Of a stretch of 64,000 bases of DNA, positions 37,201-48,129 are shown piece by piece. Under the pieces are notes generated by a model. The model saw only the letters and a list, made by a program, of their open reading frames with translations. It made no database searches and was not told where the DNA came from. Every line of letters begins with the position of its first letter. Positions within the stretch are counted from its first letter, which is position 1. Made by a program: the position numbers and the translations under genes. The DNA is from Anaerolineae bacterium (lineage in GTDB: Bacteria; Chloroflexota; Anaerolineae; DRVO01), in assembly GCA_013178015.1 (NCBI GenBank), contig JABLXR010000008.1:62001-126000 (forward strand). Direction: 5' to 3'.

Positions 37201-38484
37201 CAGACGGGCGAGATCATCGTGGACCGCAACGAGCTCATCACCGAGGGGATCGCGCGCCAGATCTCCATGATGGGCGTGGACCAGGTGTTCGTTCGCTCTC
37301 CGCTCACTTGCGAGGCCCGGCATGGGCTATGCCAGCTATGCTACGGTGGGGATCTGGCCCGGGGTGGGATGATCGCCATGGGCGAGGCGGTGGGGATCAT
37401 CGCGGCTCAGAGCATCGGTGAGCCCGGCACGCAGCTCACCCTGCGGACCTTCCACACTGGTGGCGTAGCGGACCGGGAGGACATCACCCGTGGCCTGCCC
37501 CGGGTGGAGGAGTTGTTCGAGGCCCGCATACCTAAGGGCGAAGCCATCATCGCCGACATTGACGGCGTGGTGGACGTCTACTGGGAAGGTGAGGTACGCA
37601 AGCTGAAGATAACCTCCTCAGCGGTGCGGAGCGAGGAGCACGTGATCCCGGAGGGCCACGAGTTGCTGATCAGCGACGGCGATCACGTGCCCAGCGGCAC
37701 GGCCATCGCGCGGGACAGCCAGGACGGTGGCAGCGCCATCGTGGCCGAGCATGCAGGCGAAGTGTTCTTCGAAGGGGACCGGGCGCTGGTCCGGTATGAG
37801 GAGACCATCGAGCAGGAGTACGAGATACCGGCCTCCGCTCGGCTCCGAGTGGAAAAGGGGCAGACGGTCAAGGCCGGCGAGCAGCTCACTGAAGGCTCCA
37901 AGAACCCGCGAGAGTTACTGCGGGTGCTGGGGCGTGAGGCGGTGCAGACCTACCTGCTGGAGGAGGTCCAATCGGTGTACCGCGCCCAGGGCGTGGTCAT
38001 CCACGACAAGCACATTGAGCTCATCGTGCGCAAGATGCTGCAGAAGGTGCGCGTGCGCACCACCGGTGATACGGACTTCTTGCCGGGCGAGCTGGTGGAC
38101 CGATTCCGGTTCGAGGAAGTGAACAGCGAGGTCATCGAGCAGGGCGGGGAGCCGGCCACGGCCCAGGACGTGCTGCTCGGGATCACGAAGGGTGCTCTGA
38201 GCACGGACAGTTTCCTGGCGGCAGCCTCATTCCAGGAGACCACTCGGGTTCTGGCAGATGCGGCCGTGCGCGGGGCCGTGGACGAGCTCCGCGGCCTGAA
38301 GGAGAGCGTCATCATCGGCAAGCTCATCCCGGTGGGCACGGGGCTAGCCGCCAAGGCTGGGCTGCCCAGCGGCCAGGACGCGGCGCTGGAGTTGGCTGAG
38401 CCTAACTTGACGGCTGAGCTGGAGCCCGGTGCGGCGGGTGAGGGGGAGGCCTCGCCTGCGTCGAAGCCGGACGCGGCCGGATAG
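34222..38484 (+). CDS. rpoC: DNA-directed RNA polymerase subunit beta'
   Basis: 1420 residues. The N-terminal zinc site is C59/C61/C74/C77; the catalytic NADFDGD Mg site is at 625-631; a second zinc site is in [13 protein letters not shown] near 1030. Residues about 145-325 form a long charged coiled coil inserted before the [14 protein letters not shown] segment; E. coli has only a few residues there. TTG start, two bases after rpoB. A strong hairpin follows the stop. Confidence 0.96.
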   Translation: MEVNDFNRIRISLASPEEILSWSYGEVTKPETINYRTLRPERDGLFCERIFGPTRDFECYCGKYKRVRYRGVVCDKCGVEVTRKEVRRERMGHIKLAAPVAHIWYVKGVPSRLGLLLNISPRNLERILYFAQYIVYDVNEDLRNRTMQRLQKEAAAEIQALEQAAESRVEELRAEFDERMGTVNDEIEQSFARIEEELSTRADELMTETRSLQEWLEDRIGRSSPGQVRVASLDRDLVGEGETITREHLQHLTEWAEERLNTLQTEANNRREEIRRTLGARRDKAQFELDQESEAIRAEAQREADKIAARVQEEIEELKSIRERELISESRYYDLASRWGNIFSAGMGAEAIYEIVRKIDLDKLAEELRYELRTTHSKQRRQKAAKRLRVVEAFRKSGSRPEWMILTILPVIPPDLRPMVQLDGGRFATSDLNDLYRRVINRNNRLKRLLELGAPDVIVRNEKRMLQEAVDSLIDNGRRGRMVSRSGRRKLKSLSDMLKGKQGRFRRNLLGKRVDYSGRSVIVIGPELELHQCGLPKTMALELFKPFVMRRLVEREVAHNIKSAKRMVERMAPEVWDILAEVVKERPVLLNRAPTLHRLGIQAFEVVLIEGNAIQIHPLVCAAFNADFDGDQMAVHVPLSDRAVSEARHIMLSSVNLLKPASGEPVVGPTKDMVLGCHYLTTEKPGAKGEGKVFGSMEEVEMACTVGLVHPRARVKVRYQRPDGSVELLETTAGRVLFNMVLPEELRFVNRVMDKSALNELVGECFTRLGHKATAQMVDRMKELGFRYATRSGATIAVSDIVVPETKAAIIAEATDRVEELERLYRRGLITEMEQYQRTVAIWSKAKDDLTDAVQMQLSPTESLGAMTASGATKGGIGPISQLAGMRGLMGDPSGRIIPLPIRSSFREGLTALEYFLSTHGARKGQADTALRTADAGYLTRRLVDVAQDVIIEMEDCGTESGIWVDRESSERLGESFIERLTNRVAGAAVVDEQTGEIIVDRNELITEGIARQISMMGVDQVFVRSPLTCEARHGLCQLCYGGDLARGGMIAMGEAVGIIAAQSIGEPGTQLTLRTFHTGGVADREDITRGLPRVEELFEARIPKGEAIIADIDGVVDVYWEGEVRKLKITSSAVRSEEHVIPEGHELLISDGDHVPSGTAIARDSQDGGSAIVAEHAGEVFFEGDRALVRYEETIEQEYEIPASARLRVEKGQTVKAGEQLTEGSKNPRELLRVLGREAVQTYLLEEVQSVYRAQGVVIHDKHIELIVRKMLQKVRVRTTGDTDFLPGELVDRFRFEEVNSEVIEQGGEPATAQDVLLGITKGALSTDSFLAAASFQETTRVLADAAVRGAVDELRGLKESVIIGKLIPVGTGLAAKAGLPSGQDAALELAEPNLTAELEPGAAGEGEASPASKPDAAG

Positions 38485-38507
38485 CCTGGCTGGCACACAG
38501 GGAACTG

Positions 38508-38538
38508 CCGGGGGGCGGTCCAGCGGGCCGCCCCCCGG
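38508..38538 (+). terminator. Terminator hairpin after rpoC
   Basis: CCGGGGGGCGG (38508-38518) and CCGCCCCCCGG (38528-38538) form a perfect 11-bp stem with a nine-base loop, 24 bases after the rpoC stop. No T-run follows. Also serves the convergent amidohydrolase gene. Confidence 0.75.
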
Positions 38539-38560
38539 TACTGCGAAGCGCGGGTAACAG

Positions 38561-39622
38561 TCAGTCGGCGACGAGCCCCGGGTAGAGGCGCAGGGCGTTG
38601 CGACGATAGAGCTTGTCCAGCACCGAGTCGGGCAGGCCCACGCCGTGGATGTTCCACCGCCCCTGCCGCGGTGGCACCTCGGGCCCGTGGGGGAAGTAAT
38701 CGTCGAAGGTCTCCAGGAAGCGGAAGTAGTAGGGATACCAGGGGCCCAGAGGTGGCCGATCGGTGCCGAAGAGCACTCGGTCCTCGAACTCGATGAGGAA
38801 CCTGCGGGCGGTGTGAGGCTGGCGGCCTAGTTCGGCGATACGCTCGGAGATGTCGCAATACACGTTGGGATGCGGCCGGAGGAGCGCATCGGCTACCCAA
38901 CTCAGGTTTTCGGCGTAGGAGCCGACGTGAGCCACCTGGAACAAGGTACCAGGATGTTTGCCTACCAACCCCAGGAGCTGGTCCATGAGGGCCTCGAACG
39001 AGGGGAACTCGGGCCCATACCAGCTCCAATCGGGGCGGAGGTGTAGTTCGTCCCAGCGCTCGTTGCGTCCGTCCAGGGGGCGGAAGAAGGCGACTGGGTC
39101 GGCCACATGGATGAGGACGCAGACGCCCGCGTCGGCCACGGCGCCCCACAGATCGGACAGGCGCGAGTCATCCACCGGGATCAGGCGGTTGGCCTCGTCG
39201 CGGTATCTGAGCCCAAGGCTCTTGGAAACCTTGAGTCCGTCGGCGCCGCGGGCCACGGCCTGAGTGAACTGCTCTACCAGGGCGGTTGGCCAACCGGGGT
39301 CGGAGCAGACCGACCAGTCAAGCGCCGCCAGCACCGCGACCCTCTCCGGGTACTGAGCCTTGATGACGTCCAGAGCGTAATCTAGCCGGCCGCCGACGAA
39401 ACCGTCGAGGTCTACGATGCCGCGCACGTTGTGGCGGTCGAGAGCCTCGATGAGGAGGTGAGGCGGCAGTTCCGACCGCTCACCGGGTTCGCCATCGCGG
39501 CTGAGCCACCGGAGGTGATTGTGCGCGTCTATGGCGGGGAAACGCGCCCTGTCCACTTGATGCTGCGGCACCACCAGCTGGGAATCGGGCAGAAAGTCCT
39601 CGAGGAGCAGTCGCTCTGTCAT
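38561..39622 (-). CDS. Amidohydrolase-family metal-dependent hydrolase (second copy)
   Basis: 353 residues. HxN/H first-strand motif AIDAHNHL near residue 32, KVSKSLGL (possible barrel Lys), LIHVADP, QVAHVGSYAENL and LFGTDRPP near the end. It belongs to the amidohydrolase-2 group but is distinct from the copy at 2370-3221. It lies on the opposite strand between rpoC and rpsL, interrupting an arrangement usually contiguous in many bacteria. Substrate unknown; in other genomes such proteins often take part in sugar or aromatic acid breakdown. Confidence 0.85.
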   Translation of the reverse strand: MTERLLLEDFLPDSQLVVPQHQVDRARFPAIDAHNHLRWLSRDGEPGERSELPPHLLIEALDRHNVRGIVDLDGFVGGRLDYALDVIKAQYPERVAVLAALDWSVCSDPGWPTALVEQFTQAVARGADGLKVSKSLGLRYRDEANRLIPVDDSRLSDLWGAVADAGVCVLIHVADPVAFFRPLDGRNERWDELHLRPDWSWYGPEFPSFEALMDQLLGLVGKHPGTLFQVAHVGSYAENLSWVADALLRPHPNVYCDISERIAELGRQPHTARRFLIEFEDRVLFGTDRPPLGPWYPYYFRFLETFDDYFPHGPEVPPRQGRWNIHGVGLPDSVLDKLYRRNALRLYPGLVAD

Positions 39623-40366
39623 GCCCTCTCCTTAAGCCTGACGCGTGAGGCACAAGCCGGGAACGGTCTCTAGTTCTTCCCGTAGATACAGGGCAAGCAG
39701 AAGCGAGTCAAGCGCAGGCGCAGCTCCTCCTTGCCCCGGGGGCGGCTACGCCTTGGTTGAGGGCCAGCCGCGGAGGCTGCCGACCATGGGCGTTGGCCAC
39801 GAGCAGCCAAAGGGCCCGATTGGCCTGGTTGAGGGGAGGCATCTGGCTGGCTGGAGGTCCGTCCTGGCCGCCGGGTGGGCCTCGTTCATTTGCGGTGGCG
39901 CGGCTCTCGTGAGCCGCGGTGGCGATCCGAGTCTGTCCAGCGGTTGACGGCTGCCACGCTCGGCGGCGGCGCCTTTTGGCAGCCTAGTATCGGACCACGG
40001 ATTCCGACCTACACTGTCTTTCCGCTCCTCGAGGGCACCCAGATCGGGGGCGCAATCCGCGACTGCGCTGCAGGTGCTCCGTACCCTGAGGGCCGCGTCC
40101 CGTGTCTCCATGCGTCCACTGCGTCGGTGCACCTCCGCTCGAAGGGGGTATGCGCCCCCACGCAACCTACCTCGGGGTGCTTCTGTCTACAGGAGGCACA
40201 GGGACGCATCAGGAGAGACCGAAAGTGCCTGGATGCCATCGCTTGGGCCTGGCGGCCGAGGGGATAGCCCACGTTCGAAGCCTATTGAAGAAGCGGGAGG
40301 CGCGGTTCTGCTCCGCAGGGCTGCTCCCTGAACGCACTAGTCGTGTAGCCCCCGGCTGCAGGGGTT
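39623..40366 (+). other. Long non-coding region upstream of rpsL
   Basis: About 740 bases with no reading frame showing family character or a ribosome-binding site in good position. Pairings exist (for example AGGCAC near 40194 with GTGCCT near 40227). I checked by eye for tmRNA, RNase P RNA, SRP RNA and tRNA hallmarks and saw none. Its composition is like the rest of the genome. Confidence 0.45.
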
Positions 40367-40395
40367 TTGCGCTGGAAGGAGGGGCGTGATAGAAT
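40367..40395 (+). promoter_or_regulatory. Sigma-70-type promoter of the str (rpsL) operon
   Basis: TTGCGC (40367-40372) and TAGAAT (40390-40395) are 17 bases apart, about 75 bases before the rpsL start. Confidence 0.6.
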
Positions 40396-40473
40396 GCGTC
40401 TTTGGCAATCGAAGCGCCGGTGCCGCTCTGCAGCGCAGTCGCGGCGGGAGGATAGTCTCGAGAGGAGGAAGGA

Positions 40474-40893
40474 TTGCCGACAGTCAATCAGTTGGTGCGT
40501 AGAGGGCGCAAGCCGTCGGCCAGGAAGTCCAAGGCGCCGGCTCTGCAGTACAACTACAACAGCCAGGAGCGGCGTACGAAGCGGATGCCCAAGGGTAATC
40601 CGCAGAAGCGTGGCGTCTGCACCCAGGTTCGCACCACGACGCCCAAGAAGCCGAACTCGGCTCTCCGCAAGGTGGCGAGGGTCAGGCTCAGCAACGGCGT
40701 TGAGGTCACCGCGTACATCCCGGGGGAGGGACACAGCCTCCAGGAGCACAACGTGGTTTTGGTGCGGGGCGGTCGCGTCAAAGACCTCCCTGGTGTTCGC
40801 TATCACATAGTTCGTGGTGCGCTCGACTCCACCGGTGTGGAAGGGCGCAGCAAGGGACGTTCGAAGTACGGTTCGAAGAGGCCGAAGCGGTAG
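40474..40893 (+). CDS. rpsL: 30S ribosomal protein S12
   Basis: 139 residues, near-identical in layout to Gram-positive-type S12. [15 protein letters not shown] includes the streptomycin-site Lys in its wild-type form, and the [10 protein letters not shown] loop carries the later Lys region. TTG start with AGGAGGAAGGA directly upstream. First gene of the str operon. 209 bases follow before rpsG, unusually long. Confidence 0.96.
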   Translation: MPTVNQLVRRGRKPSARKSKAPALQYNYNSQERRTKRMPKGNPQKRGVCTQVRTTTPKKPNSALRKVARVRLSNGVEVTAYIPGEGHSLQEHNVVLVRGGRVKDLPGVRYHIVRGALDSTGVEGRSKGRSKYGSKRPKR

Positions 40894-41102
40894 GGCTTCG
40901 CGAGCGCGAGACGCCTCCGCTCCCCTATCCGGGCGGTAGGCGGGTAGCCCGGGCATCGCGGGCCCCCGAGTCTGCTAGCACGGGAATTCGCGCTAGGGCA
41001 TCTGCTGAAGCCTCTGCTGGTCGTTCATCTGGTCCGGTCAATCTACAAGTCATCGGGCCCTGGGGCCCCGGCATTTGTCGTGCCGTTCGCAGGAGGGAAG
41101 GC

Positions 41103-41573
41103 ATGCCTAGACGGTATAGGCCGCCTCGCCGTGAGGTGGAGCCCGATCCGCGCTATCAGAGTGAGCTGCTGATGCGGTTTGTCAACAAGCTCATGCGTGG
41201 GGGGAAGAAGAGCGTCGCGTTGGGACTGGTGTACGACGCCTTCGAGTTGATAGAACAGCGCGCCCGCCGGAACCCCTTGGAGGTATTCGAGCAAGCGGTG
41301 CGCAACGTCACCCCGGTGATTGAAGTGAAGCCACGCCGGGTGGGTGGGGCCACATATCAGGTCCCGATGGAAGTAGCGCCCCACCGGCGGACTTCGCTGG
41401 CCTTGCGGTGGCTGATGATGGCTGCCCGGCAGCGGCCCGGCCACTCCATGGCCGAGAAGCTGGCAGCGGAGCTGATAGACGCCGCGAACGGAGAGGGATC
41501 GGCCATTCGGCGCAAGGAAGAGACTCATCGCATGGCTGAGGCCAACCGAGCCTTTGCCCATTATCGCTGGTGA
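41103..41573 (+). CDS. rpsG: 30S ribosomal protein S7
   Basis: 156 residues, the usual length. [20 protein letters not shown] at the start, [15 protein letters not shown], and the C-terminal [18 protein letters not shown] are diagnostic. Binds the 3' domain of 16S rRNA. Located 28 bases before fusA. Confidence 0.96.
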   Translation: MPRRYRPPRREVEPDPRYQSELLMRFVNKLMRGGKKSVALGLVYDAFELIEQRARRNPLEVFEQAVRNVTPVIEVKPRRVGGATYQVPMEVAPHRRTSLALRWLMMAARQRPGHSMAEKLAAELIDAANGEGSAIRRKEETHRMAEANRAFAHYRW

Positions 41574-41601
41574 GCTGAGCTACCTGAGAGTCTGAGGGAC
41601 A

Positions 41602-43665
41602 GTGCGTAGCTACCCGATCGAGAGGACCCGCAACATAGGCATCATCGCTCACATAGACGCGGGCAAGACCACCACCACCGAGCGCATCCTCTTCTACACC
41701 GGCCGCACTCACCAACTGGGGAACGTTGATGAGGGCACCACGGTGACGGATTGGATGGAGCAGGAGCGAGAGCGGGGGATCACCATAACCTCCGCGGCCG
41801 TGACCTGCTTCTGGCGCGATTATGAGATCAACATCATTGACACCCCAGGCCACATTGATTTCACGGCTGAGGTGCAGCGCGCCTTGCGGGTGCTGGATGG
41901 GGGCGTGGTGGTCTTCGATGCCGTGGCCGGGGTGGAGCCCCAGTCGGAGACGGTGTGGCGGCAGGCCGATCGGTTCCGGGTTCCGCGGGTGTGCTTCGTC
42001 AACAAGATGGATCGAGAGGGGGCGGACTTCTGGCGCACCATTGGCATGATCCGCGATCGCCTAGGGGCGTCGCCGGTCGCGATCCAGGTGCCCATCGGGG
42101 TGGGGGCATCGTTCGCCGGCGCCGTGGACCTCATCCCGATGACGGCGTTGGTCTATCCGGACGAGTTGGGGACGCGACCGGAGAGCGTGCCCATTCCCGC
42201 CGGACTGGAATCAGAGGTAGCCCAGCGACGCGAGGAACTAGTGGAGGCCATCGCCAGCCACGATGATGCCATCCTGCACCAGTACCTAGAGGGTGAGGAG
42301 ATCGCGCCGAGGGAGCTGGTTCAGGGCCTGAGGCGGTGCACCATTGCCGGTCAGCTGGTGCCAGTGCTGTGCGGCTCCTCGCTTCGCAACAAGGGCGTCC
42401 AACGACTCCTGGATGCGGTGGTTGACTACCTGCCCTCGGCGGCAGACATTCCGCCTATACAGGGGGTGCGACCCGATAGCGGCGAGCCGACGGTGCGGCA
42501 TGCCTCGGTGGACGAGCCCTTCAGTGCCCTGGTGTTCAAGATCGTGTCGGATCCGTATGCCGGTCGGTTGGCCTACTTGCGGGTCTACTCCGGACGGGCT
42601 GCCACGGGCGATACGGTCCTGAATGCGAGCAGGGGCCAGCGGCAGAGGCTGCCCAGACTGCTGCGGATGTACGCTAACCGACGGGAGGAAGTGCAAGAGA
42701 TCTTCGCCAGCGACATCGTGGCCACGGTTGGGGTTCGGGACGTTGGCACGGGGGACACCCTATGCGATGTGGATCACCCGATCTTGCTCGAATCCATCAC
42801 GTTTCCCGAGCCAGTCATTTCGGTGGCGATTGAGCCGCGGACCAAGGCGGATCAGGACCGGATGTCTGATGCCCTGCGGAAACTGGCCGAGGAGGATCCC
42901 ACTTTCCGCATAGACTACGACGACACCACCGGGCAGACGCTGATCTCGGGGATGGGTGAGCTGCACCTCGAGGTTCTCATTGACCGTATGCGGAGGGAGT
43001 TCGGAGTTGGTGCCCATGTGGGCACGCCCCAGGTGGCCTATCGAGAGACGATCACCGCAGCCGTCGAGGTCGAGGGACGCTTCGTCCGGCAGACGGGCGG
43101 CCGGGGCCAGTACGGTCACGTCAAGCTGCAGATTGAGCCTCTAGGCAAGGGGAGCGGCCTCGAGTTCGAGAATGCCATCGTCGGTGGGGCAATTCCTCAG
43201 GAGTACATCCCTGCTGTGCGCCAGGGGATCGAGGAAGCAGCCAGTGCCGGTGTCCTAGCGGGTTACCCGGTGACGGACGTGAAAGTGAGGCTGGTGGACG
43301 GCTCCTACCATCCGGTGGATTCGTCGGAGTTGGCGTTCCGCATCGCCGGCAGTATGGCCTTCCGCGATGGCGTGATGAAGGCGGGGCCAATTCTGCTGGA
43401 GCCGATCATGAAGGTGGAGGCAGTGGTGCCGGAGGCGGCCACGGGAGACGTCATCGGCAGCCTGAGCCAGCGCCGCGCCGACATCCAGGGGATGGAGGAG
43501 CGGCCCGGCGAGTTCAAAGCCATTGTGGCGCTGGTGCCGTTGGCGGAGATGTTCGGCTATGCCACCGAGATCCGCTCCATGACCCAAGGCCGCGGCACCT
43601 TCACCATGGAGTTCCATCACTACGGCCCCGTGCCGCAAGAGGTAGCCAGACGCCTTACCGGCTGA
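41602..43665 (+). CDS. fusA: Elongation factor G
   Basis: 687 residues. GTPase motifs: [39 protein letters not shown]. Domain IV includes [10 protein letters not shown], and the C-terminus shows [21 protein letters not shown]. Drives translocation. GTG start at 41602 with GAGGGA upstream. Codon choice is host-like, unlike the next gene. Confidence 0.96.
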   Translation: MRSYPIERTRNIGIIAHIDAGKTTTTERILFYTGRTHQLGNVDEGTTVTDWMEQERERGITITSAAVTCFWRDYEINIIDTPGHIDFTAEVQRALRVLDGGVVVFDAVAGVEPQSETVWRQADRFRVPRVCFVNKMDREGADFWRTIGMIRDRLGASPVAIQVPIGVGASFAGAVDLIPMTALVYPDELGTRPESVPIPAGLESEVAQRREELVEAIASHDDAILHQYLEGEEIAPRELVQGLRRCTIAGQLVPVLCGSSLRNKGVQRLLDAVVDYLPSAADIPPIQGVRPDSGEPTVRHASVDEPFSALVFKIVSDPYAGRLAYLRVYSGRAATGDTVLNASRGQRQRLPRLLRMYANRREEVQEIFASDIVATVGVRDVGTGDTLCDVDHPILLESITFPEPVISVAIEPRTKADQDRMSDALRKLAEEDPTFRIDYDDTTGQTLISGMGELHLEVLIDRMRREFGVGAHVGTPQVAYRETITAAVEVEGRFVRQTGGRGQYGHVKLQIEPLGKGSGLEFENAIVGGAIPQEYIPAVRQGIEEAASAGVLAGYPVTDVKVRLVDGSYHPVDSSELAFRIAGSMAFRDGVMKAGPILLEPIMKVEAVVPEAATGDVIGSLSQRRADIQGMEERPGEFKAIVALVPLAEMFGYATEIRSMTQGRGTFTMEFHHYGPVPQEVARRLTG

Positions 43666-43683
43666 ACGCCCCAGGACGCCGGG

Positions 43684-43711
43684 TTGCGGAGCCGGTCTAG
43701 GCAGCTATAAT
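43684..43711 (+). promoter_or_regulatory. Promoter of tuf
   Basis: TTGCGG (43684-43689) and a perfect TATAAT (43706-43711) are 16 bases apart, 60 bases before the tuf ATG. This suggests tuf, and perhaps the following S10 operon, can be transcribed separately from fusA. Confidence 0.65.
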
Positions 43712-43771
43712 AGTAGAGTTTGCCCCCAGTCCGTGGAGTGGTGGGCGGAGTGCCTCAGGAGGTACCGAGAG

Positions 43772-44970
43772 ATGGCGAGGGAGCGGTTTGTACGGACGAA
43801 GCCGCACGTAAACGTGGGGACGATAGGGCACATAGACCATGGCAAGACGACGCTGACGGCAGCGATCACGAAGGTACTAGCGTTGAAGGGGTTAGCGAGT
43901 TACCGGCCGTTTGAGTCGATAGACAATGCGCCGGAGGAGAAAGAGCGGGGCATCACGATAGCGATAGCGCATGTAGAGTATGAGACTGAGAAGCGGCACT
44001 ATGCGCACATAGACTGTCCTGGTCATGCTGACTACATCAAGAACATGATCACTGGTGCGGCGCAGATGGATGGGGCGATACTAGTAGTAGCGGCGCCGGA
44101 TGGTCCCATGCCGCAGACGCGGGAGCACGTACTATTAGCGCGGCAGGTTGAGGTACCGGCGATGGTAGTATTTTTGAACAAAGTCGACATGATGGAGGAC
44201 GAGGAGTTATTGGAGTTAGTAGAGTTAGAGTTACGGGAGTTATTGGATGGGCATGGTTTTCCTGGGGACGAGGTACCGGTAGTACGTGGGAGTGCGTTGA
44301 AGGTAATTGAGAGTGACAGTACGGACCCTGAGGCGCCGGAGTACAGGTGCATATGGGAGTTATTGCGGGCGATAGACGATTATGTACCCACGCCGCAGCG
44401 GGAGGTAGACCGGCCGTTTTTGATGGCGATAGAGGATGTATTTGGGATCAAGGGACGTGGGACGGTAGTGACGGGTCGGATAGAGCGTGGGCGGTGAAGG
44501 TAGGGGACGAGGTAGAGATAGTAGGGTTACGGGAGACGCGGCGGACGGTAGTGACTGGGGTAGAGATGTTTCGCAAGACTCTAGATGAGGGGATAGCGGG
44601 GGACAATGTAGGGTGTTTGTTGCGGGGGATAGAGCGGGATGAGGTAGAGCGGGGGCAGGTACTGGCGCAGCCTGGGAGCATACGGGCGCACGATCGTTTC
44701 CGGGCGCAGGTATATGTACTACGGGCGGAGGAAGGTGGGCGGCACACGCCGTTTTTGCCTGGGTATCGGCCGCAGTTTTACATGCGGACGTTGGACGTGA
44801 CGGGGACCATCTTGCTGCCTGAGGGGGTAGAGATGGTGATGCCTGGGGACAACATAGAGATGACGGTGGAGCTGATCACGCCGGTAGCGCTGGAGGCGGG
44901 GAGCCGGTTTGCCATCCGCGAGGGTGGACGCACCGTGGGTGCCGGCGCCATCACCGAAGTGCTCGATTAG
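43772..44970 (+). pseudogene. tuf: Elongation factor Tu, interrupted by a single-base frameshift
   Basis: The 5' frame (43772-44497) encodes domain 1 with [24 protein letters not shown] and NKVD, and runs into TGA directly after RIERG. The normal continuation, [12 protein letters not shown], is in the next frame from 44491 and continues to a proper C-terminus at 44970. Restoring one G in the GGG run at 44489-44491 would give a complete protein of 399 residues. AGGAGGT lies 8 bases before the ATG. This could be a sequencing or assembly error, a decayed copy or a recoding event. Codon use from the start to about 44800 is strikingly different from neighbours. Confidence 0.9.
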
Positions 44971-44995
44971 GGGGTAGGGGCGCCGGGGAAGCGAT

Positions 44996-45304
44996 ATGGC
45001 AAGGGAAAGGATCAGGATCCGACTGAAGGCCTACGACCACAGACTGATCGACCAGTCCGCACAGCAGATCGTCGAGGCAGCGGAGCGGACGGGTGCGGCG
45101 GTAGCCGGGCCGGTGCCGCTACCCACCAAGACCGAGCGCTTCGTGGTGATGCGGTCGCCATTCATTGACAAGGACTCGAGAGAGCAGTTCGAGATCCGGA
45201 CTCACAAGAGGCTCATTGACGTGCTCAGGCCGACCTCGAAGACCATAGACACGCTTATGCGTCTCAATCTGCCCGCCGGTGTGGACATCGAGATCAAGGT
45301 CTAG
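44996..45304 (+). CDS. rpsJ: 30S ribosomal protein S10
   Basis: 102 residues: [36 protein letters not shown] and the C-terminal [11 protein letters not shown]. First gene of the S10 cluster, 25 bases after tuf. Also acts in antitermination as NusE. Confidence 0.96.
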   Translation: MARERIRIRLKAYDHRLIDQSAQQIVEAAERTGAAVAGPVPLPTKTERFVVMRSPFIDKDSREQFEIRTHKRLIDVLRPTSKTIDTLMRLNLPAGVDIEIKV

Positions 45305-45349
45305 CGCCTTTCGGCTACTCTTAGGCCTGGGCAGCTCTCTCCGAGGTGT

Positions 45350-45982
45350 ATGATGAAAGGTCTCATAGGAAGAAAGCTCGGCATGACCCAGATGTTCACC
45401 GAACAAGGTGAGCTCATACCGGTGACACTCATCCAGGCCGGGCCCTGCTATGTCACGCAGCGCAAGACCACCGAGAAGGATGGCTACTCGGCCATCCAGG
45501 TGGGGTTCGAGGCCGTGCCTGGCCGGAAGATCACCAAGGGGGAGCGGCTTCACCTCCAGAAGGCGGGTGCGCCTCCCCTGCGTCACGTGCGGGAGTTCCG
45601 GGTCAAGCCCGATGAGCAGTACGAGTTGGGGCAAGTGCTCGACGTAGGCCAGTTTGGCCTAGGCGAGAGAGTGGATGTGGTGGGAACCAGCAAGGGACGC
45701 GGCTTCGCCGGTGCGGTGAAGCGCCACGGGTTCGCCGGTGGCCCTAAGACCCACGGCCAGTCGGACCGGCATCGGGCAGTGGGCAGCATAGGATCAGGGA
45801 CGACTCCGGGGCGAGTACTCAAGGGGATGCGGATGCCGGGCCACATGGGCAACGCCAGGCGCACCGCGTCTGGGCTGGAGGTGGTCTTCGTCGATCCTGA
45901 GCGACATATCATAGGTGTCCGGGGCGGCGTGCCTGGGGCCGTCAACGGCCTGGTGGTCATCAAAGAGGCCCGTAAGCAGTAG
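45350..45982 (+). CDS. rplC: 50S ribosomal protein L3
   Basis: 210 residues: LIGRKLGMTQMF at the start, SKGRGFAGAVKRHGF and GSIGSGTTPGRVLKGMRMPGHMG in the loop that reaches the peptidyl transferase centre. Two ATGs in a row (45350, 45353); GAGGTGT upstream fits either. Confidence 0.96.
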   Translation: MMKGLIGRKLGMTQMFTEQGELIPVTLIQAGPCYVTQRKTTEKDGYSAIQVGFEAVPGRKITKGERLHLQKAGAPPLRHVREFRVKPDEQYELGQVLDVGQFGLGERVDVVGTSKGRGFAGAVKRHGFAGGPKTHGQSDRHRAVGSIGSGTTPGRVLKGMRMPGHMGNARRTASGLEVVFVDPERHIIGVRGGVPGAVNGLVVIKEARKQ

Positions 45983-46007
45983 CCGCAGTCAGCCAGAGGA
46001 GCTAGAC

Positions 46008-46661
46008 ATGTTGGTTCCGGTGCACAACATAGAAGGCGAGATCGTGTCGGAGAGGGAGCTGCCGGACGCGATCTTCGGCGTGGAGCCGAACGAAGATCTG
46101 ATGCATCAGGCTTTGGTCCGGCAGTTGGCCAACGCTCGCCTGGGGACCCACTCGACCAAGACGAGGGGCGAGGTAAGCGGCGGTGGGCGCAAGCCGTGGC
46201 GGCAGAAGGGCTTGGGCCGCGCTCGACATGGCAGCATTCGGTCCCCGATCTGGCGAGGGGGTGGAATCGCGTTCGGGCCTCGGCCACGCAGCTATCGCCA
46301 GGACCTGACCAAGAAGATGCGCCGTGCGGCCGTCCGGTCGGCACTGAGCGTGAAGGCACGGGCGGGATTGATCACCCTGGTAGACGAGCTGAGTCCGGAT
46401 AGCCCCCGAACTAGGGAGTTCGTGGCGACCCTGGACCGGTTGCAGGCGGGAGATAGCGTGTTGGTGGCTGTGCACAAGCCTGATCGCAACCTGGAGCTGG
46501 CCGCGCGCAACCTCTCCGACGTCAAAGTAATTCGAGCCACCTACCTGAACATCCGTGATCTCCTTGGCCACGAACGTCTGCTCCTGACGCTGGGGGCATT
46601 GGACGAGGTGGAGGAGTGGCTCGACCCGGCGCGGGCGCGAAGGGCGGAGGTCGAGGCGTGA
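46008..46661 (+). CDS. rplD: 50S ribosomal protein L4
   Basis: 217 residues. The extended loop near the exit tunnel reads [28 protein letters not shown] in two adjoining parts. The ATG at 46008 follows AGAGGAG; the longer frame overlaps rplC and was rejected. Its last codons overlap the rplW start. Confidence 0.95.
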   Translation: MLVPVHNIEGEIVSERELPDAIFGVEPNEDLMHQALVRQLANARLGTHSTKTRGEVSGGGRKPWRQKGLGRARHGSIRSPIWRGGGIAFGPRPRSYRQDLTKKMRRAAVRSALSVKARAGLITLVDELSPDSPRTREFVATLDRLQAGDSVLVAVHKPDRNLELAARNLSDVKVIRATYLNIRDLLGHERLLLTLGALDEVEEWLDPARARRAEVEA

Positions 46662-46945
46662 ACATATACGAAGTGATCAGAAGGCCGCTAACGACGGAGA
46701 AGACGTACGGCCTCCGCGGGGAGAACAAGTACGTATTCGAGGTGCATCCAGCCGCCAGCAAGATTGAGGTGAAGCAGGCGGTGGAGACCTTGTTCGAGGT
46801 GGACGTGGCGGCAGTGAATGTCGTCAACGTGCCGGAGAAGAGGCGAAGAGCGGGGCGACGATGGATCGTCAGCCGGCCGGCCAGGAGGAAGGCGATGGTG
46901 CGGTTGGCCGAGGGGCAGTCCATTCGTGCGCTCGAGTCTGCCTAG
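46658..46945 (+). CDS. rplW: 50S ribosomal protein L23
   Basis: 95 residues: [15 protein letters not shown] at the start, [19 protein letters not shown] and a basic C-terminal stretch. GTG start overlapping the rplD stop by 4 bases. L23 forms the docking site for trigger factor and SRP at the tunnel exit. Confidence 0.94.
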   Translation: MNIYEVIRRPLTTEKTYGLRGENKYVFEVHPAASKIEVKQAVETLFEVDVAAVNVVNVPEKRRRAGRRWIVSRPARRKAMVRLAEGQSIRALESA

Positions 46946-46985
46946 CCGGCGACGCAGCGTAAGAGGAGACCAGAGGAGTCCATAG

Positions 46986-47816
46986 ATGCCAGTGAAGGTA
47001 TACAGGCCTACGTCCCCCGGACGACGGGACATGAGCGTGCCTACCTTCGAGGAGATCACGACCACGGAAGCCGAGCGCTCCCTGGTCAGGCCTCTGAGGA
47101 GGACGGGCGGGCGCAGCCGTGGCCGCATATCGGTGCGGCACCGGGGCGGTGGCCACAAGCGCCGGTACCGGGTTATTGACTTCAGGCGTGATAAGCAGGG
47201 CGTGCCGGCGCGGGTGGCCAGTATCGAGTACGACCCCAACCGGTCAGCGCGCATCGCGCTCCTGGTCTACGCCGACGGCGAGAAGCGGTACATAGTGGCC
47301 CCGCTCGGCCTCAAGGTGGATGCTACGGTTATGTCGGGGCCAGGGTCCGAGATAAGAGTGGGCAACTCCCTGCCTATAGCTAACATCCCTCTGGGAACGA
47401 TGGTCCATAACATAGAGTTGGAGCCCGGGAGAGGAGGGCAGCTGGTGCGCGCGGCGGGCACCGGGGCGCAGGTCTTGGCGAAGGAGGGCGATTACGCCCA
47501 GATCCGGTTGCCGAGCGGCGAGGTCCGCCGGGTGAGGATGGAGTGCATGGCCACCATCGGACAGGTGGGCAACGAGGACCACGCCAACATCCGCCTGGGC
47601 AAGGCAGGGCGCAAGCGCTGGCTGGGCCGACGCCCGGAGGTACGCGGGTCGGCCATGACACCGCGGGATCATCCACACGGTGGTGGCGAGGGTCGGGCGC
47701 CCATCGGGATGCCCAGCCCCAAGACTCCCTGGGGCAAGCCGACTCTGGGGCAGCGTACCCGCAAACAGAAGCGAACGGACAAGTACATCGTTCGCAGGCG
47801 CGGCCGGCGCCGGTGA
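46986..47816 (+). CDS. rplB: 50S ribosomal protein L2
   Basis: 276 residues. [32 protein letters not shown]-type central motifs (in parts) and the functional [13 protein letters not shown] with its conserved His are present. The basic C-terminal [14 protein letters not shown] is also present. Confidence 0.96.
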   Translation: MPVKVYRPTSPGRRDMSVPTFEEITTTEAERSLVRPLRRTGGRSRGRISVRHRGGGHKRRYRVIDFRRDKQGVPARVASIEYDPNRSARIALLVYADGEKRYIVAPLGLKVDATVMSGPGSEIRVGNSLPIANIPLGTMVHNIELEPGRGGQLVRAAGTGAQVLAKEGDYAQIRLPSGEVRRVRMECMATIGQVGNEDHANIRLGKAGRKRWLGRRPEVRGSAMTPRDHPHGGGEGRAPIGMPSPKTPWGKPTLGQRTRKQKRTDKYIVRRRGRRR

Positions 47817-47837
47817 GGGAAGGACAGGAGGACATGA

Positions 47838-48116
47838 GTGACTAGATCTCTCAAGAAGGGGCCCTACATAGAGAGCAAGCTTCTGGAGAAGGTCGAGGAA
47901 ATGAACCGGACGGGCGAGCGCCGAGTGATACGCACCTGGTCGCGGGCCTCGACTGTGTTTCCCCAGATGGTGGGGCATACGATCGCGGTCCATGATGGGC
48001 GCCGGCACGTCCCGGTCTACATAACTGAGAACATGGTGGGCCACAAGCTGGGCGAGTTCGCGCCCACGAGGCTCTTCCGCGGTCACGTAAGTCGCGGGCG
48101 CGCCGCGCGGCGCTGA
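47838..48116 (+). CDS. rpsS: 30S ribosomal protein S19
   Basis: 92 residues: [39 protein letters not shown]. The GTG at 47838 is used; the ATG four bases earlier is out of frame and stops at once. AGGAGG lies just upstream. Confidence 0.95.
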   Translation: MTRSLKKGPYIESKLLEKVEEMNRTGERRVIRTWSRASTVFPQMVGHTIAVHDGRRHVPVYITENMVGHKLGEFAPTRLFRGHVSRGRAARR

Positions 48117-48129
48117 GCAGGGAACAGAG

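Noticed and set aside
39645-39947. 100-residue plus-strand frame between the amidohydrolase and rpsL
   Set aside because: No ribosome-binding site, no family character and low-complexity composition; treated as non-coding.
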